A DNA stretch of 64,000 nucleotides from Lysobacter_C viscosus (GCF_046600715.1 NZ_JBJMAV010000010.1:33299-97298), one strand, 5' to 3'; positions 15,853-24,768 are shown, counted from the first letter of the stretch. Numbers and translations: made by a program. The notes: generated by a model from the letters alone, not told the origin.

Positions 15853-16785
15853 ATGACGCCACCCCCCTCCGAGCCCGGCCTGCCCCTGCACGAGCCTGTC
15901 GTCCACGAACTGGTCGAACTGCTCTCGCTGGAGCGGCTGGAGGACAACCTGTTCCGGGGCCAGAGCCGCGACATCGGCACCAAGTACGTGTTCGGCGGCC
16001 AGGTGCTGGGACAGGCGCTGTCCGCTGCGCAAGCCACGATGACCACGCCGCGCGGCGCGCATTCGCTGCATGCCTATTTCCTGAAGGCCGGCGACATCGA
16101 AGCGCCGATCGTGTACCAGGTCGACCGCACGCGGGATGGCGGGAGCTTCTCGGTGCGCCGGGTCACCGCGATCCAGCACGGCCAGCCGATCTTCTTCCTG
16201 GCCGCCTCGTTCCAGCGCAGCGAGGGCGGCGGCGAACACCAGCTGTCGATGCCCGAAGTGCCGGGGCCGGAGGACATCGACCCCGCCCCCGCGGTACCCG
16301 ACAAGGTGATGGCCACGTTGCCGGGCAAGGTCCAGCGCTGGCTGTCGCGGCAGGGGCCGTTCGAATTCCGCCACGTCTACCCGCGCGACGAGCTGCGTCC
16401 ACCCAAGCGCCCGCCCTACCAGCAGGTCTGGTTCCGGCTGAGCGAACGCGTGGGCGACGCGCCCGAGCTGCACCGTGCGCTGCTGGCCTACGCCAGCGAT
16501 TTCCACCTGCTGGGCACGGCCACGTTCCCGCACGGGATCAGCTACTACCAGCCCGACGTGCAGATGGCGTCGCTGGACCACGCGCTGTGGTTCCACCGCC
16601 CGTTCCGGGCCGATGAATGGCTGCTCTACTCGATCGACAGCCCCAGCGCCCAGGGCGCGCGCGGGCTGGCCCGGGGGCAGATCTACGACCGCCAGGGCCG
16701 CCTGGTGGCCAGCACAGCGCAGGAAGGCCTGATCCGCGTGGTGGACGGCGCCAAGGCGGCCGGCCCCATGCCGGCAAAGGGCTGA
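15853..16785 (+). CDS. tesB: Acyl-CoA thioesterase II
   Basis: 310 residues in a double-hotdog arrangement. Visible are Gln-Ser-Arg-Asp-Ile near residue 38, Phe-Gly-Gly-Gln-Val-Leu-Gly-Gln-Ala-Leu at about 48-57, and the second-half Leu-Ala-Tyr-Ala-Ser-Asp-Phe-His-Leu-Leu-Gly-Thr with the catalytic Asp. The C-terminal Ser-Leu-Asp-His-Ala-Leu-Trp-Phe-His and Arg-Gly-Gln-Ile-Tyr-Asp are family hallmarks. The enzyme hydrolyses acyl-CoAs to free fatty acid and CoA in the cytoplasm. The next gene follows after nine bases. Confidence 0.93.
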   Translation: MTPPPSEPGLPLHEPVVHELVELLSLERLEDNLFRGQSRDIGTKYVFGGQVLGQALSAAQATMTTPRGAHSLHAYFLKAGDIEAPIVYQVDRTRDGGSFSVRRVTAIQHGQPIFFLAASFQRSEGGGEHQLSMPEVPGPEDIDPAPAVPDKVMATLPGKVQRWLSRQGPFEFRHVYPRDELRPPKRPPYQQVWFRLSERVGDAPELHRALLAYASDFHLLGTATFPHGISYYQPDVQMASLDHALWFHRPFRADEWLLYSIDSPSAQGARGLARGQIYDRQGRLVASTAQEGLIRVVDGAKAAGPMPAKG

Positions 16786-16794
16786 GGGCCGCCG

Positions 16795-17622
16795 ATGCGC
16801 CAGGTCTTCAGCAGCCCCCGGCTGGAAAACGTCGAGAAGGTCGCGCGCCTGCTGGAGGACGCCGGCATCGAGGCCCGCATCACCGATGGCCGCTCCTACA
16901 AGGGCAACCGCCGTCGCAACTTCAGCTACGGCGGCGCGGGTGCCGACGCCAAGCCGGCGGTCTGGGTGGTGCGGTCCGACGACCAGATCCGCGCCCGCAC
17001 GCTGCTGCGTGACGCCGGGCTGCTTGACTCCACCCGCCCCACCGACAGTTACCTGGCGCCGACGTTCCGCGCAGAGCCGGCGGCGGGTCCGCGCAAGCCG
17101 GGCATCCAGAGCCGCGCGATGCGCATCAAGCTGGTGCTGCTGGGCGGCATTGCCATCGGCGTGGCCTTCATGGTCCACCACATGCTGACCAATCGCCCGC
17201 CCCAGCAGGAGGCCGCGGGGCCGTTCGACGGCAGCATTTCGCCGACGCTGCTGCCGGTGGCCCGGGCGGTGTTCGAGCACGAACTGCCATCGGCGCGGTT
17301 GCCCACGGTGTGCCTGGCCATCGACGGCAAGGATGCGCCGCAGGCGATGCTCGAGGCGCTGTACCGACAGGGGAGGGTGGTCGCGCCGGCGTCGGCGTGC
17401 ATCCGCAACCCCGACGAGGACCGCGGCAGCTACCACCTGGCCAGCGGGCGGGAAGCGCTGATGCTCGACATCGCACGTTTCCGCCCCACCGCACCCGACG
17501 CCGGCGAGGTGGAGTACATCGCGTACCACCACCGCATGTTCGGCGACTACAAGACGCTGCGGGTGCAGCGGGTCGACGGCCGCTGGCAGGTCACCGGGGT
17601 CGTGCGCCACGTCTCCAGCTGA
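16795..17622 (+). CDS. DUF2007-type membrane protein ('pathogenicity-like' in xanthomonads)
   Basis: 275 residues. The N-terminal ~80 residues (Val-Phe-Ser-Ser-Pro-Arg-Leu-Glu-Asn-Val-Glu, then Asp-Ala-Gly-Ile-Glu-Ala) match the DUF2007 ferredoxin-like domain called a putative signal-transducing domain. A single hydrophobic helix at about 108-127 anchors it, and a periplasmic C-terminal domain of about 140 residues follows. The same tesB-DUF2007 gene order is common in xanthomonads, where the gene is often annotated 'pathogenicity-like'; that role has no support in this sequence. Confidence 0.75.
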   Translation: MRQVFSSPRLENVEKVARLLEDAGIEARITDGRSYKGNRRRNFSYGGAGADAKPAVWVVRSDDQIRARTLLRDAGLLDSTRPTDSYLAPTFRAEPAAGPRKPGIQSRAMRIKLVLLGGIAIGVAFMVHHMLTNRPPQQEAAGPFDGSISPTLLPVARAVFEHELPSARLPTVCLAIDGKDAPQAMLEALYRQGRVVAPASACIRNPDEDRGSYHLASGREALMLDIARFRPTAPDAGEVEYIAYHHRMFGDYKTLRVQRVDGRWQVTGVVRHVSS

Positions 17623-17700
17623 CCGGCGGCGTTCGCGGTCACATCCGCGACGGGCGCCCGTCATTGGCGGCAACATCCGGAGCGTGCCAGGCAGACCACC

Positions 17701-18891
17701 ATGACAACTCTCCGCTTCCCCGTTGCCGCCGGCGCCCCCGGCGCCCCCGGCGCCCTCACCGATGTCGAGGCGGTCATCAGCCAGCACCTGCCCGCCGCCG
17801 CGCAGGGCGACGCGCGGGCCTACGGCCGGATCGTCGCGGCCTGCCAGAACCCGATCACCGCGATCGCCCTGGCCATCGTGCGCGACGTCCCCGCCAGCCA
17901 GGACATCGCCCAGGACGCCTTCATCAGCGCATGGCGGCACCTGCAACGGCTGCAGAACCCGTCGAGCTTCCTGCCCTGGCTGCGCCAGATCACCCGCAAC
18001 CTCGCCCGCGACCACCTGCGCGCACGGGTGCGTGGCGGCGGGCCGGTTGACGATGCCGAGGGTGTAATCGAAGCGGCCGCCGACCCCGGCCTGGACCCCC
18101 TGCAACAGGCGATGGCGGACGAGCGCCAGGCGATGGCGGTCGAACTCATCTCCGCCCTGCCCGAGGACAGCCGCGAAGTGCTGTTGCTGTACTACCGCGA
18201 AGGCCAGCGATCGCAACAGGTCGCGGCGCTGCTGGGCCTGAGCGACGCGGCCGTCCGCAAGCGGCTTTCGCGGGCGCGGGCGACGGTGCGCGGGGAGCTG
18301 CTGGCACGCTTCGGTGAATTCTCCCGCAGCACCGCACCCTCGGCCGCCTTTGCCAGCGCCGTAACCACCGCGCTGCTGCTGGCCAGCCCGCCGGCAGCCG
18401 CCGCCGGCCTACTGACCGTGGGTGCGGCCGCAGGCGCGAAGACCGCCGGCAAGCTGCTGCTGGGCGCTGCCGGCAGCATCGGCTTCGCGCTGGTCGCGGC
18501 GATCGCGGGGGTCTACCTGGGCCTGCGCCGCCAGTTGCGGGGCGCCATCGACACGGCGGAACGCCATGCCCTCATTCGCAGCGCGGTGGTGTGCGCCCTG
18601 GCGTCGGTGGGATTCGCTGTCGGCATCACCGTGGTGGCCGCCCGCAGCGACGGCTGGCAGTGGCCGGTGGCGACCACGGCGGTGTTCATGGCGACCGTCC
18701 TCTGGCAGTCGATGGTGGTGCAGCCGCGCGTGCTGCGGCGCCGGCATGCGCACGAGGCCTCGCTGGATCCGTCCGGCGCCGCACGCAGGCGCAGGCGCGA
18801 GAAGGCAATCGCCTGGCTGGGCGCGGTGGTGGGCGTGACCGCGGGCACCGGCGGCCTGGTGGTGGGGCTGATGGCCTCCGGGCGGCTCTGA
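17701..18891 (+). CDS. ECF-type sigma factor fused to a C-terminal membrane domain
   Basis: 396 residues. Residues ~25-100 form sigma region 2 (Asp-Ile-Ala-Gln-Asp-Ala-Phe motif, then Leu-Arg-Gln-Ile-Thr-Arg-Asn-Leu-Ala-Arg-Asp). Residues ~140-195 form region 4 (Leu-Pro-Glu-Asp-Ser-Arg-Glu-Val-Leu, then a helix-turn-helix with Leu-Ser-Asp-Ala-Ala-Val-Arg-Lys-Arg). From about 215 a run of four or five hydrophobic segments follows, including a Gly/Ala-rich stretch, ending in a basic loop and a last helix. No separate anti-sigma gene is adjacent, so membrane tethering within one chain may replace it (inference). Confidence 0.85.
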   Translation: MTTLRFPVAAGAPGAPGALTDVEAVISQHLPAAAQGDARAYGRIVAACQNPITAIALAIVRDVPASQDIAQDAFISAWRHLQRLQNPSSFLPWLRQITRNLARDHLRARVRGGGPVDDAEGVIEAAADPGLDPLQQAMADERQAMAVELISALPEDSREVLLLYYREGQRSQQVAALLGLSDAAVRKRLSRARATVRGELLARFGEFSRSTAPSAAFASAVTTALLLASPPAAAAGLLTVGAAAGAKTAGKLLLGAAGSIGFALVAAIAGVYLGLRRQLRGAIDTAERHALIRSAVVCALASVGFAVGITVVAARSDGWQWPVATTAVFMATVLWQSMVVQPRVLRRRHAHEASLDPSGAARRRRREKAIAWLGAVVGVTAGTGGLVVGLMASGRL

Positions 18892-18927
18892 CGCAGTCGA
18901 ACCGATTCGACCCACGCCGCCGGCCAG

Positions 18928-18961
18928 AAAAAAAAGACCCGCGCCGGATGCGGCGCGGGTC
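18928..18961 (-). terminator. Rho-independent terminator of the EF-hand gene
   Basis: On the minus strand a 10-base-pair GC stem (GACCCGCGCC with GGCGCGGGTC, 6-base loop) is followed by eight T, just past the stop of the EF-hand gene. Confidence 0.85.
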
Positions 18962-18983
18962 GGGTCAAGCAAAGACTTGGCGG

Positions 18984-19634
18984 TCAGCGGTGCGTACGGT
19001 GCTGGAGGTCCGTCGCGACCAGGTAGCCGTCGCGGTCCTCGTCCATGAAGGCGAACATCCTGGCAATGCGCGGCAGGCCGGTCTCCACTTCAGCGCGGCT
19101 CAGGCGTCCATCGCCGTCTGCGTCGGCAGCGGCGAATTTCTGCTGCATGCGCTCGCTGTGGCGGGCCTGCATTTCGGCGCGGTGTACCTGCGCGGACGCC
19201 ATGAGTTCGCTGCGGACCAGGTAGCCGTCCTGGTTGCGGTCGGCCGCGTCGAAGCGCGCCGCGAGGCGTTCGTTGCCGGCCGCTTCCAGCTTGCTGATGC
19301 GTCCATCGCCATCGGCGTCGAGCTTGAGCACCTGGCCCATGCCGCCACCGCGGTATCCGCCATGGCCGCGCGCATGTCCACGCTTCTTCCACTGCGGGCG
19401 CTCGCTGGCGTCGATGCGGCCGTCGCCGTTCGCGTCCATGGTGTCGAAACGGGCGGCCAAGCGCGGGTGCGCCGCCGCCTCTGCGCGGTCGATCGCGCCA
19501 TCGCCATTGCTGTCGATCCTGGCAATGGGGTGCCCCCGCTCGGACTTGCCGCCCGGGACGTCGTGCGGCGCGGCCACGGCCACGCCCGCCAGTGCGGCGG
19601 CAATGGCCGCGGTCAGGAAGGTGTAACGGTTCAT
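18984..19634 (-). CDS. Secreted EF-hand calcium-binding protein with six loops
   Basis: 216 residues from the ATG at 19634. A Sec signal peptide with the end Val-Ala-Val-Ala-Ala is followed by six 12-residue EF-hand loops. Four are close to canonical (Asp-x-Asn/Asp-Gly-Asp-Gly type: Asp-Ser-Asn-Gly-Asp-Gly, Asp-Ala-Asn-Gly-Asp-Gly, and two Asp-Ala-Asp-Gly-Asp-Gly). Two are slightly altered (Asp-Arg-Asn-Gln-Asp-Gly and Asp-Glu-Asp-Arg-Asp-Gly), the last ending in Asp rather than Glu. The linkers are Arg/Ala/His-rich. It is likely a periplasmic calcium binder or sensor. Confidence 0.88.
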   Translation of the reverse strand: MNRYTFLTAAIAAALAGVAVAAPHDVPGGKSERGHPIARIDSNGDGAIDRAEAAAHPRLAARFDTMDANGDGRIDASERPQWKKRGHARGHGGYRGGGMGQVLKLDADGDGRISKLEAAGNERLAARFDAADRNQDGYLVRSELMASAQVHRAEMQARHSERMQQKFAAADADGDGRLSRAEVETGLPRIARMFAFMDEDRDGYLVATDLQHRTHR

Positions 19635-19771
19635 GCACGTCTCCGAGGGGGCGCGGCGTTGCGCCATTGCAGGGGAAACGTCCGCCGCGCGCCGGGGTTG
19701 ACCGGGGCGGGATCATGTTCAGCCCGCAGCCGGCGCATGGCAGCGCCCCGCGCGGGCGCTATGCTCCGGGC

Positions 19772-20509
19772 ATGGGCAACACGCCGGACACAGAAGAGCT
19801 GCGCCTGTTCCATACCGGCGAGCATCCGTGCGGCTACTGGCCGGAGCGGCAGGCCCGCGACCTGGTCCTCGATCCGCGCGACCCGCGCCTCCCGCAGTGG
19901 TACCCGCAGGCACTGGAATGGGGGTTCCGCCGCTCGGGCGACATCGTCTACCGCCCGCACTGCCGCCGGTGCCGTGCGTGCACCGCAGTGCGGATCCCGG
20001 TTGAGCGCTTCAGGCCCGACCGTGCGCAGCGGCGCTGCCTGGCTCGCAACCGGGGCGTATCCATGCGCGTGCAGCAGCCGGTACGCGGCGATGAACACCT
20101 GGCGCTCTATCGCCGTTACCTGGCCGCGCGGCATGCCGGCGGAGGCATGGACGGGCACGGCGCGGTGGAGTTCGAGCAGTTCCTGATCGGCAGCTGGAGC
20201 GACAGCCGCTTCCTGGAGCTGCGCGAGGACGGGCGCCTGCTGGCCGTGGCGGTCACCGACCGGGCCGAGTCGGCACTGTCGGCGGTCTATACCTTCTTCG
20301 ACCCGGACCCGGCGCTGGCACCGCGCGGGCTGGGAACGCTGGCGATCCTGCTGCAGATCCAATGGGCCCGGCGCGAGGACCTGGCGCACCTCTACCTGGG
20401 CTACTGGATCGACGGGCACGGCAAGATGGACTACAAGCGCCGCTTCCGGCCGCTGGAACGGTTCGACGGTCGCAACTGGCGCGATTTCGACGAGGCACAC
20501 TCGCCATGA
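19772..20509 (+). CDS. bpt: Aspartate/glutamate leucyltransferase (Bpt)
   Basis: 245 residues from the ATG at 19772, with a TATGCT box only six bases upstream and no Shine-Dalgarno. Bpt attaches Leu to N-terminal Asp or Glu of proteins, marking them for ClpS-ClpAP degradation. The N-terminal cysteine cluster (His-Pro-Cys-Gly-Tyr, then Cys-Arg-Arg-Cys-Arg-Ala-Cys) and the acyltransferase part ending in Tyr-Leu-Gly-Tyr-Trp-Ile, Met-Asp-Tyr-Lys and Phe-Arg-Pro-Leu-Glu are typical. Length is normal. Its stop overlaps the next start (ATGA). Confidence 0.93.
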   Translation: MGNTPDTEELRLFHTGEHPCGYWPERQARDLVLDPRDPRLPQWYPQALEWGFRRSGDIVYRPHCRRCRACTAVRIPVERFRPDRAQRRCLARNRGVSMRVQQPVRGDEHLALYRRYLAARHAGGGMDGHGAVEFEQFLIGSWSDSRFLELREDGRLLAVAVTDRAESALSAVYTFFDPDPALAPRGLGTLAILLQIQWARREDLAHLYLGYWIDGHGKMDYKRRFRPLERFDGRNWRDFDEAHSP

Positions 20510-21735
20510 CGTTCCGTCCGTGGCCCGCGCTGGCCGCCCTGATCGCCGCGCTGGCCCTGCCGGGCTGCCTGCGGGTCAATGTCCATGGCGATCCCGATGC
20601 CTACATCCGTTCCATGACGCCGCTGCGGGTGGCGACCTACAACACGTCGCTCTACGACGAGCGCGCCGGTGGCCTCGTGCGCCGCCTTCGCGACGGCGAC
20701 GCACGCGCCTCGGCGGTTGCGGCGGTACTGCAGCGCGTGCGGCCGGACATCGTGCTGCTCAACGAGTTCGACCACGACGCCGCCCACCAGGCCGCCGACC
20801 TGTTCCAGCAGCGCTACCTGGCCGTGCCACAGGCCGGCGGCGGCGATGCGATCCACTACCCGTACCGCTACCTCGCGCCGGTCAATACCGGCGTGCCCAG
20901 CGGCCTGGACCTGGACCGCGACGGACAGGCCAGGACAGGCGACAGCGGCGATCGCGCGCGCGGCAACGATGCCTGGGGCTACGGACTGCACCCGGGCCAG
21001 TACGGGATGCTGGTGCTGTCGCGCTTTCCGATCGACGTGCAGGCGGTGCGTACCTTCCAGAAGCTGAAATGGAGCGCGATGCCGGATGCGCGCCAACCCA
21101 TCGATCCCGTAACCGGCCGGCCGTGGTACCCGGCGGCGGTGTGGTCGCAGCTGCGGCTGTCATCCAAGTCGCACTGGGACGTGCCGGTGCGCACGCCGCG
21201 CGGCACCCTGCACCTGCTGGCCTCGCACCCCACCCCGCCGGTGTTCGACGGCCCGGAAGACCGCAACGGCGCGCGCAACCACGACGAAATCCGTCTGTGG
21301 CGCGAGTACCTGTCGGCACCCAACGCGAGTTGGCTGTGCGACGACAGCGGCACCTGCGGCGGGCTTCCCGCCGACGCGACCTTCGTCATTGCCGGTGACC
21401 TCAACGCCGACCCGCACGACGGGGACGGCCACCGCGGGGCGATCCGGGGCCTGCTGTCGCACCCGCGGGTCAACGACGCGGTCGTGCCCCGGAGCGTTGG
21501 TGCCACGGTCGCGGCGGCCGGTCATGGACTGCAGCGCGTCGGCGACACCGGCAGCCACACCGGTGATTTCGGGCCACGGGTGGGCACGTTGCGGCTGGAC
21601 TACGTGCTGCCGTCAAGCGACCTGCTGCCCATCGGCTCCGGGGTCCATTGGCCCCCGCCGGGTGCGCCTGAAGCCGAGGCGGCCAACGCCAGCGACCATC
21701 GACTGGTCTGGGTCGACCTGCTGATGCCGCGCTGA
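20506..21735 (+). CDS. Endonuclease/exonuclease/phosphatase family lipoprotein
   Basis: 409 residues, starting inside the bpt stop. The signal sequence ends in Leu-Pro-Gly-Cys (Cys 21). Family motifs in order: Ala-Thr-Tyr-Asn (active-site Asn), Ile-Val-Leu-Leu-Asn-Glu-Phe (metal Glu), Leu-Ala-Ser-His-Pro, Ile-Ala-Gly-Asp-Leu-Asn-Ala-Asp (catalytic Asp/Asn) and Leu-Asp-Tyr-Val with Ala-Ser-Asp-His-Arg-Leu near the C-terminus. A metal-dependent phosphodiesterase anchored outside the inner membrane is likely; the substrate is unknown. Confidence 0.9.
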   Translation: MTFRPWPALAALIAALALPGCLRVNVHGDPDAYIRSMTPLRVATYNTSLYDERAGGLVRRLRDGDARASAVAAVLQRVRPDIVLLNEFDHDAAHQAADLFQQRYLAVPQAGGGDAIHYPYRYLAPVNTGVPSGLDLDRDGQARTGDSGDRARGNDAWGYGLHPGQYGMLVLSRFPIDVQAVRTFQKLKWSAMPDARQPIDPVTGRPWYPAAVWSQLRLSSKSHWDVPVRTPRGTLHLLASHPTPPVFDGPEDRNGARNHDEIRLWREYLSAPNASWLCDDSGTCGGLPADATFVIAGDLNADPHDGDGHRGAIRGLLSHPRVNDAVVPRSVGATVAAAGHGLQRVGDTGSHTGDFGPRVGTLRLDYVLPSSDLLPIGSGVHWPPPGAPEAEAANASDHRLVWVDLLMPR

Positions 21736-21803
21736 GGCGTTCGTTCCCGGGTCGGGAGCCGGACAGCCATTAACCTCGCAGCGGCTCGCCCCCCCGCACG
21801 GGG

Positions 21804-22319
21804 CTACTTCGCCGTTTTCTTGCGGGCCTTGCCGGCAGCGCTCTTGGCACCCGTGCGTCCCGCAGTCTTTCCCGCCCTGGCCTTGGCGCCCTTGCCCGCG
21901 GGCGCCTTCGCAGCCGGCTTCCGGGCCCCGGCGCCCTTCTTCTTCGAGTCCGCTTCCTCGCCTGCCGGCTTCTTGGCCGCAACGCCAAGCCCCGAGGCGG
22001 CCGCGGCGTCGGCGGCGACCACGGGCACCCCCTCATCCACCGGCGCGATGCGCGGACCGAAACCGAACGCCTCGTCGCCGCGCGCCGACACCACCATGCG
22101 GACCATGCTGGTGGGGACCATCAACTCGATGTCGACCGCCTGGCCCTGCTCGGTGTGTCCCGCCAGCGTCATCTCCACCAGCGCGCCGCCGGTGTCGATC
22201 TCCCGGCACAGGATGTGGGGCCCGGCCTTGCCGTCGTGGAGGTACGCTTTCGCGGCCTCGCCCAGCGCTTCCAGCGCCTGCGGGAAGAAATAGACGGCGT
22301 AGCCGTTGTGGTCTTTCAT
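21804..22319 (-). CDS. Protein with a histone-H1-like Lys/Ala/Pro tail
   Basis: 171 residues from the ATG at 22319. The first ~95 residues form a compact domain (Gly-Tyr-Ala-Val-Tyr-Phe-Phe-Pro, then His-Ile-Leu-Cys-Arg-Glu-Ile-Asp-Thr-Gly-Gly). The last ~55 residues are a strongly basic tail of Lys/Ala/Gly/Pro repeats with Lys-Pro-Ala-Ala-Lys units, like AlgP/H1-like proteins of pseudomonads, which bind DNA or RNA non-specifically. The folded domain is not recognised. It lies 27 bases downstream of the purT stop on the same strand. Confidence 0.75.
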   Translation of the reverse strand: MKDHNGYAVYFFPQALEALGEAAKAYLHDGKAGPHILCREIDTGGALVEMTLAGHTEQGQAVDIELMVPTSMVRMVVSARGDEAFGFGPRIAPVDEGVPVVAADAAAASGLGVAAKKPAGEEADSKKKGAGARKPAAKAPAGKGAKARAGKTAGRTGAKSAAGKARKKTAK

Positions 22320-22345
22320 CGGAACTCCAGGAAAAGGGGAAGCGG

Positions 22346-23560
22346 TCAGGCCAGTTCGACGCGCAGGGCGCTTGCGGCCTCCCGCGCATGGGACCGCGCC
22401 GTGTCCACGTCGGCGCCGGGAGCAAGTGTCACCGCGACCCGGCGCTGGCCGTCCACGCGCGGCTTGCCGAACAACCGCAAGTCTGATCCCGGGCGTGCGA
22501 GCGCGGCGTCGACGCAGGAGAACACGGGCACGCCCTGGCCTTCGACCAGCACCGCGCACGAGGCCGCCACGGTCTTGAGAGGCACATTGCCGTCGGCATC
22601 GACCGACAGCGGCAGGCCGAGGATCGCCCGGGCATGCAGGGCGAATTCGCTCAGCTCCTGCGAGGCCAGGGTCACCAGTCCGGTGTCGTGCGGGCGCGGC
22701 GAGACTTCCGAAAACCAGACCTCGTCACCCTTCACGAACAGTTCGACCCCGAACACGCCCCAGCCGCCGAGGTCATCGGTGATCGCGCGCGCCACCGCTT
22801 GCGCGCGCTCCAGCGCCAGCGGCGACATCGGTTGCGGTTGCCAGCTTTCGCGGTAGTCGCCGTCGCGCTGCAGGTGGCCGATGGGCGCGCAGAACGCGGT
22901 GCCGCCGGCATGGCGCACCGTCAGCAGGGTGATCTCGTAGTCGAAGTCGACGAAGCCCTCCACGATCACCCGCCCCGCACCGGCGCGGCCGCCACTCTGC
23001 GCGTAGTTCCAGGCAGGATCGATGTCCGCTGCGCCCCGCACCAGGCTCTGGCCCTTGCCCGAGGACGACATCACCGGTTTGACGACACACGGCAGGCCCA
23101 CCTCGGCCACCGCGTCGCGGTACTGCTCGAGGGTATCGACGAAGCGGTACGTGGACGTGGGGAGGCCCAGCGTCTCGGCCGCCAACCGGCGGATGCCCTC
23201 GCGGTCCATGGTCAGCCACGCCGCGCGCGCCGTGGGTATGACGCGGGCGTCGTGGCCGTCGCGCTGGAACCCGGCCTCCATCTCCACCAGTGTCCGGGTG
23301 TGGATGGCCTCGATCTCGGGCACCACCAGGTGCGGGCGCTCGGCTTCCACCAGCGCGCGCACCGCCTCGGCATCGAGCATGTCCAGTACGTGGCAGCGGT
23401 GGGCGACCTGCATGGCCGGCGCGTTCGCGTAGCGATCGGCCGCGATCACCTCGACCCCGAATCGCTGCAGCTCGATCGCCACTTCCTTGCCGAGTTCGCC
23501 CGCGCCCAGCAGCAGGACGCGGAAAGCGTGCGGGGACAGCGGGGTACCGAGCGTGGTCAT
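22346..23560 (-). CDS. purT: Formate-dependent phosphoribosylglycinamide formyltransferase
   Basis: 404 residues from the ATG at 23560. PurT makes formyl-GAR from GAR, formate and ATP in purine synthesis. The N-terminal Gly-Ala-Gly-Glu-Leu-Gly-Lys-Glu-Val with Ala-Asp-Arg-Tyr-Ala-Asn-Ala-Pro-Ala-Met-Gln-Val, the Pro-Glu-Ile-Glu-Ala-Ile motif, the ATP-grasp loop Ser-Ser-Ser-Gly-Lys-Gly-Gln-Ser and the Val-Ser-Pro-Arg-Pro-His-Asp-Thr-Gly metal site are intact. Length is near the usual ~392. A TAGACT -10 box lies 38 bases upstream. Confidence 0.96.
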   Translation of the reverse strand: MTTLGTPLSPHAFRVLLLGAGELGKEVAIELQRFGVEVIAADRYANAPAMQVAHRCHVLDMLDAEAVRALVEAERPHLVVPEIEAIHTRTLVEMEAGFQRDGHDARVIPTARAAWLTMDREGIRRLAAETLGLPTSTYRFVDTLEQYRDAVAEVGLPCVVKPVMSSSGKGQSLVRGAADIDPAWNYAQSGGRAGAGRVIVEGFVDFDYEITLLTVRHAGGTAFCAPIGHLQRDGDYRESWQPQPMSPLALERAQAVARAITDDLGGWGVFGVELFVKGDEVWFSEVSPRPHDTGLVTLASQELSEFALHARAILGLPLSVDADGNVPLKTVAASCAVLVEGQGVPVFSCVDAALARPGSDLRLFGKPRVDGQRRVAVTLAPGADVDTARSHAREAASALRVELA

Positions 23561-23598
23561 CGGGGCTCCGGGCAATCGGGCGTGCGAACAGGCCGCGT

Positions 23599-23604
23599 AG
23601 TCTA
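23599..23604 (-). promoter_or_regulatory. -10 box of purT
   Basis: TAGACT on the minus strand, 38 bases from the purT start codon. No clear -35 box is seen. Confidence 0.4.
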
Positions 23605-23660
23605 CCGCCGCGCCAATGCCCCCTTCTGGAACGCACGACGGCCGTGCGATGCTTCCGCCG

Positions 23661-24584
23661 ATGCCAAGGGGAACCCACCGCCGCCGATACCGGGTGCGCA
23701 CTGCCTGCGCCGCCGCCGCACTGCTGCTGGCGGGGGCGTGCGCCGAGCCCGAACAGGGCGCCGCCGGGGCGACACTGGCCGGGCTGCTGCTGGATCCGCA
23801 GATGGACGAGATCAGCGGCCTGGCCGCATCGCGCGTCCACCCGGAAGTGTTGTGGTTGCACGACGATGGCGGCAATCCCGCCCGCCTGTTCGCCACCAGC
23901 ACCTCGGGCGGACGCCAGGCGACGTTCCACGTGGAGGGAGTGGCCAAGACCGACTGGGAGGACATCGCCGCGTTCGAGCTGGACGGCCGCCGCTACCTGC
24001 TGCTGGCCGATACCGGCGACAACGGGGGGTTGCGGCGGAGCCTGCAGTTGCACGTGATCGAAGAACCCGCCGAACTGGAGAACGCGCGGCTGACCCCGGC
24101 GTGGTCGATCGCCTTCCGCTGGCCCGACGGCCCGCGCGACTGCGAGGCGGTAGCCGTGGACGTCGAACGCGGCGAGGTGCTGCTGGTGTCCAAGAAGCGT
24201 GAGCCGCCCGAGCTGTTCTCGCTGCCGTTGCGTCCGGCCGGCGACGGGCTGCAGACCGCCACGCCCCTGGGCGTGCTGGCCGGCATGCCGCCGCCGTCGC
24301 CTGCCGAGCAGGACGACGCCGGGCGCGCCCGCTTCGACCGCCATGTCACCGCCGCCGACATATCACCCGATGGCCGCTCCCTGGCGGTGATGACCTACCG
24401 CTACCTGCTGCTGTATCCCCGCAGCGGCCGCGACACCTGGGCCAGCGCGGTGACCGGCCAGCCCCAGGTGATATCCCTGCCGCCCCTGCCGCAGGCCGAG
24501 GCGATGGGCTGGTCCGCCGACGGCCGGCACCTGTACGCCACCGGCGAGTTCATCCCTGCGCCGATGTACCGCATCACGCCGTAG
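23661..24584 (+). CDS. Putative lipoprotein with a beta-propeller-like C-terminal part
   Basis: 307 residues from the ATG at 23661; ATGs at 23616 and 23649 are upstream in frame. The chosen start lies seven bases after a GATGCT box, giving a basic n-region and a lipobox Leu-Ala-Gly-Ala-Cys (Cys 27). The mature protein has repeated strand pairs (Ile-Ser-Gly-Leu-Ala-Ala-Ser, Trp-Leu-His-Asp-Asp-Gly, Leu-Ala-Asp-Thr-Gly-Asp-Asn, Ser-Pro-Asp-Gly-Arg-Ser, Trp-Ser-Ala-Asp-Gly-Arg-His) as in propeller or esterase-like folds. Function is unknown. A divergent purT start lies 100 bases away. Confidence 0.75.
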   Translation: MPRGTHRRRYRVRTACAAAALLLAGACAEPEQGAAGATLAGLLLDPQMDEISGLAASRVHPEVLWLHDDGGNPARLFATSTSGGRQATFHVEGVAKTDWEDIAAFELDGRRYLLLADTGDNGGLRRSLQLHVIEEPAELENARLTPAWSIAFRWPDGPRDCEAVAVDVERGEVLLVSKKREPPELFSLPLRPAGDGLQTATPLGVLAGMPPPSPAEQDDAGRARFDRHVTAADISPDGRSLAVMTYRYLLLYPRSGRDTWASAVTGQPQVISLPPLPQAEAMGWSADGRHLYATGEFIPAPMYRITP

Positions 24585-24768
24585 ACGCGTCCGGCACAGC
24601 GCGGCCACGAGGGGCGCGCGCCAGCCTTCCGGCAATGCATTGCATCCCGACGCCCCGCACCGGGTCTCGCACCGGCCACGCCGGCCGGCTCCAGCGCAAA
24701 CAACCCGGGCCATCGACCCGAGCGTCCACGCCGTCAGCCTGTCCGCGCGCCGATGAACGGTCTTGACC

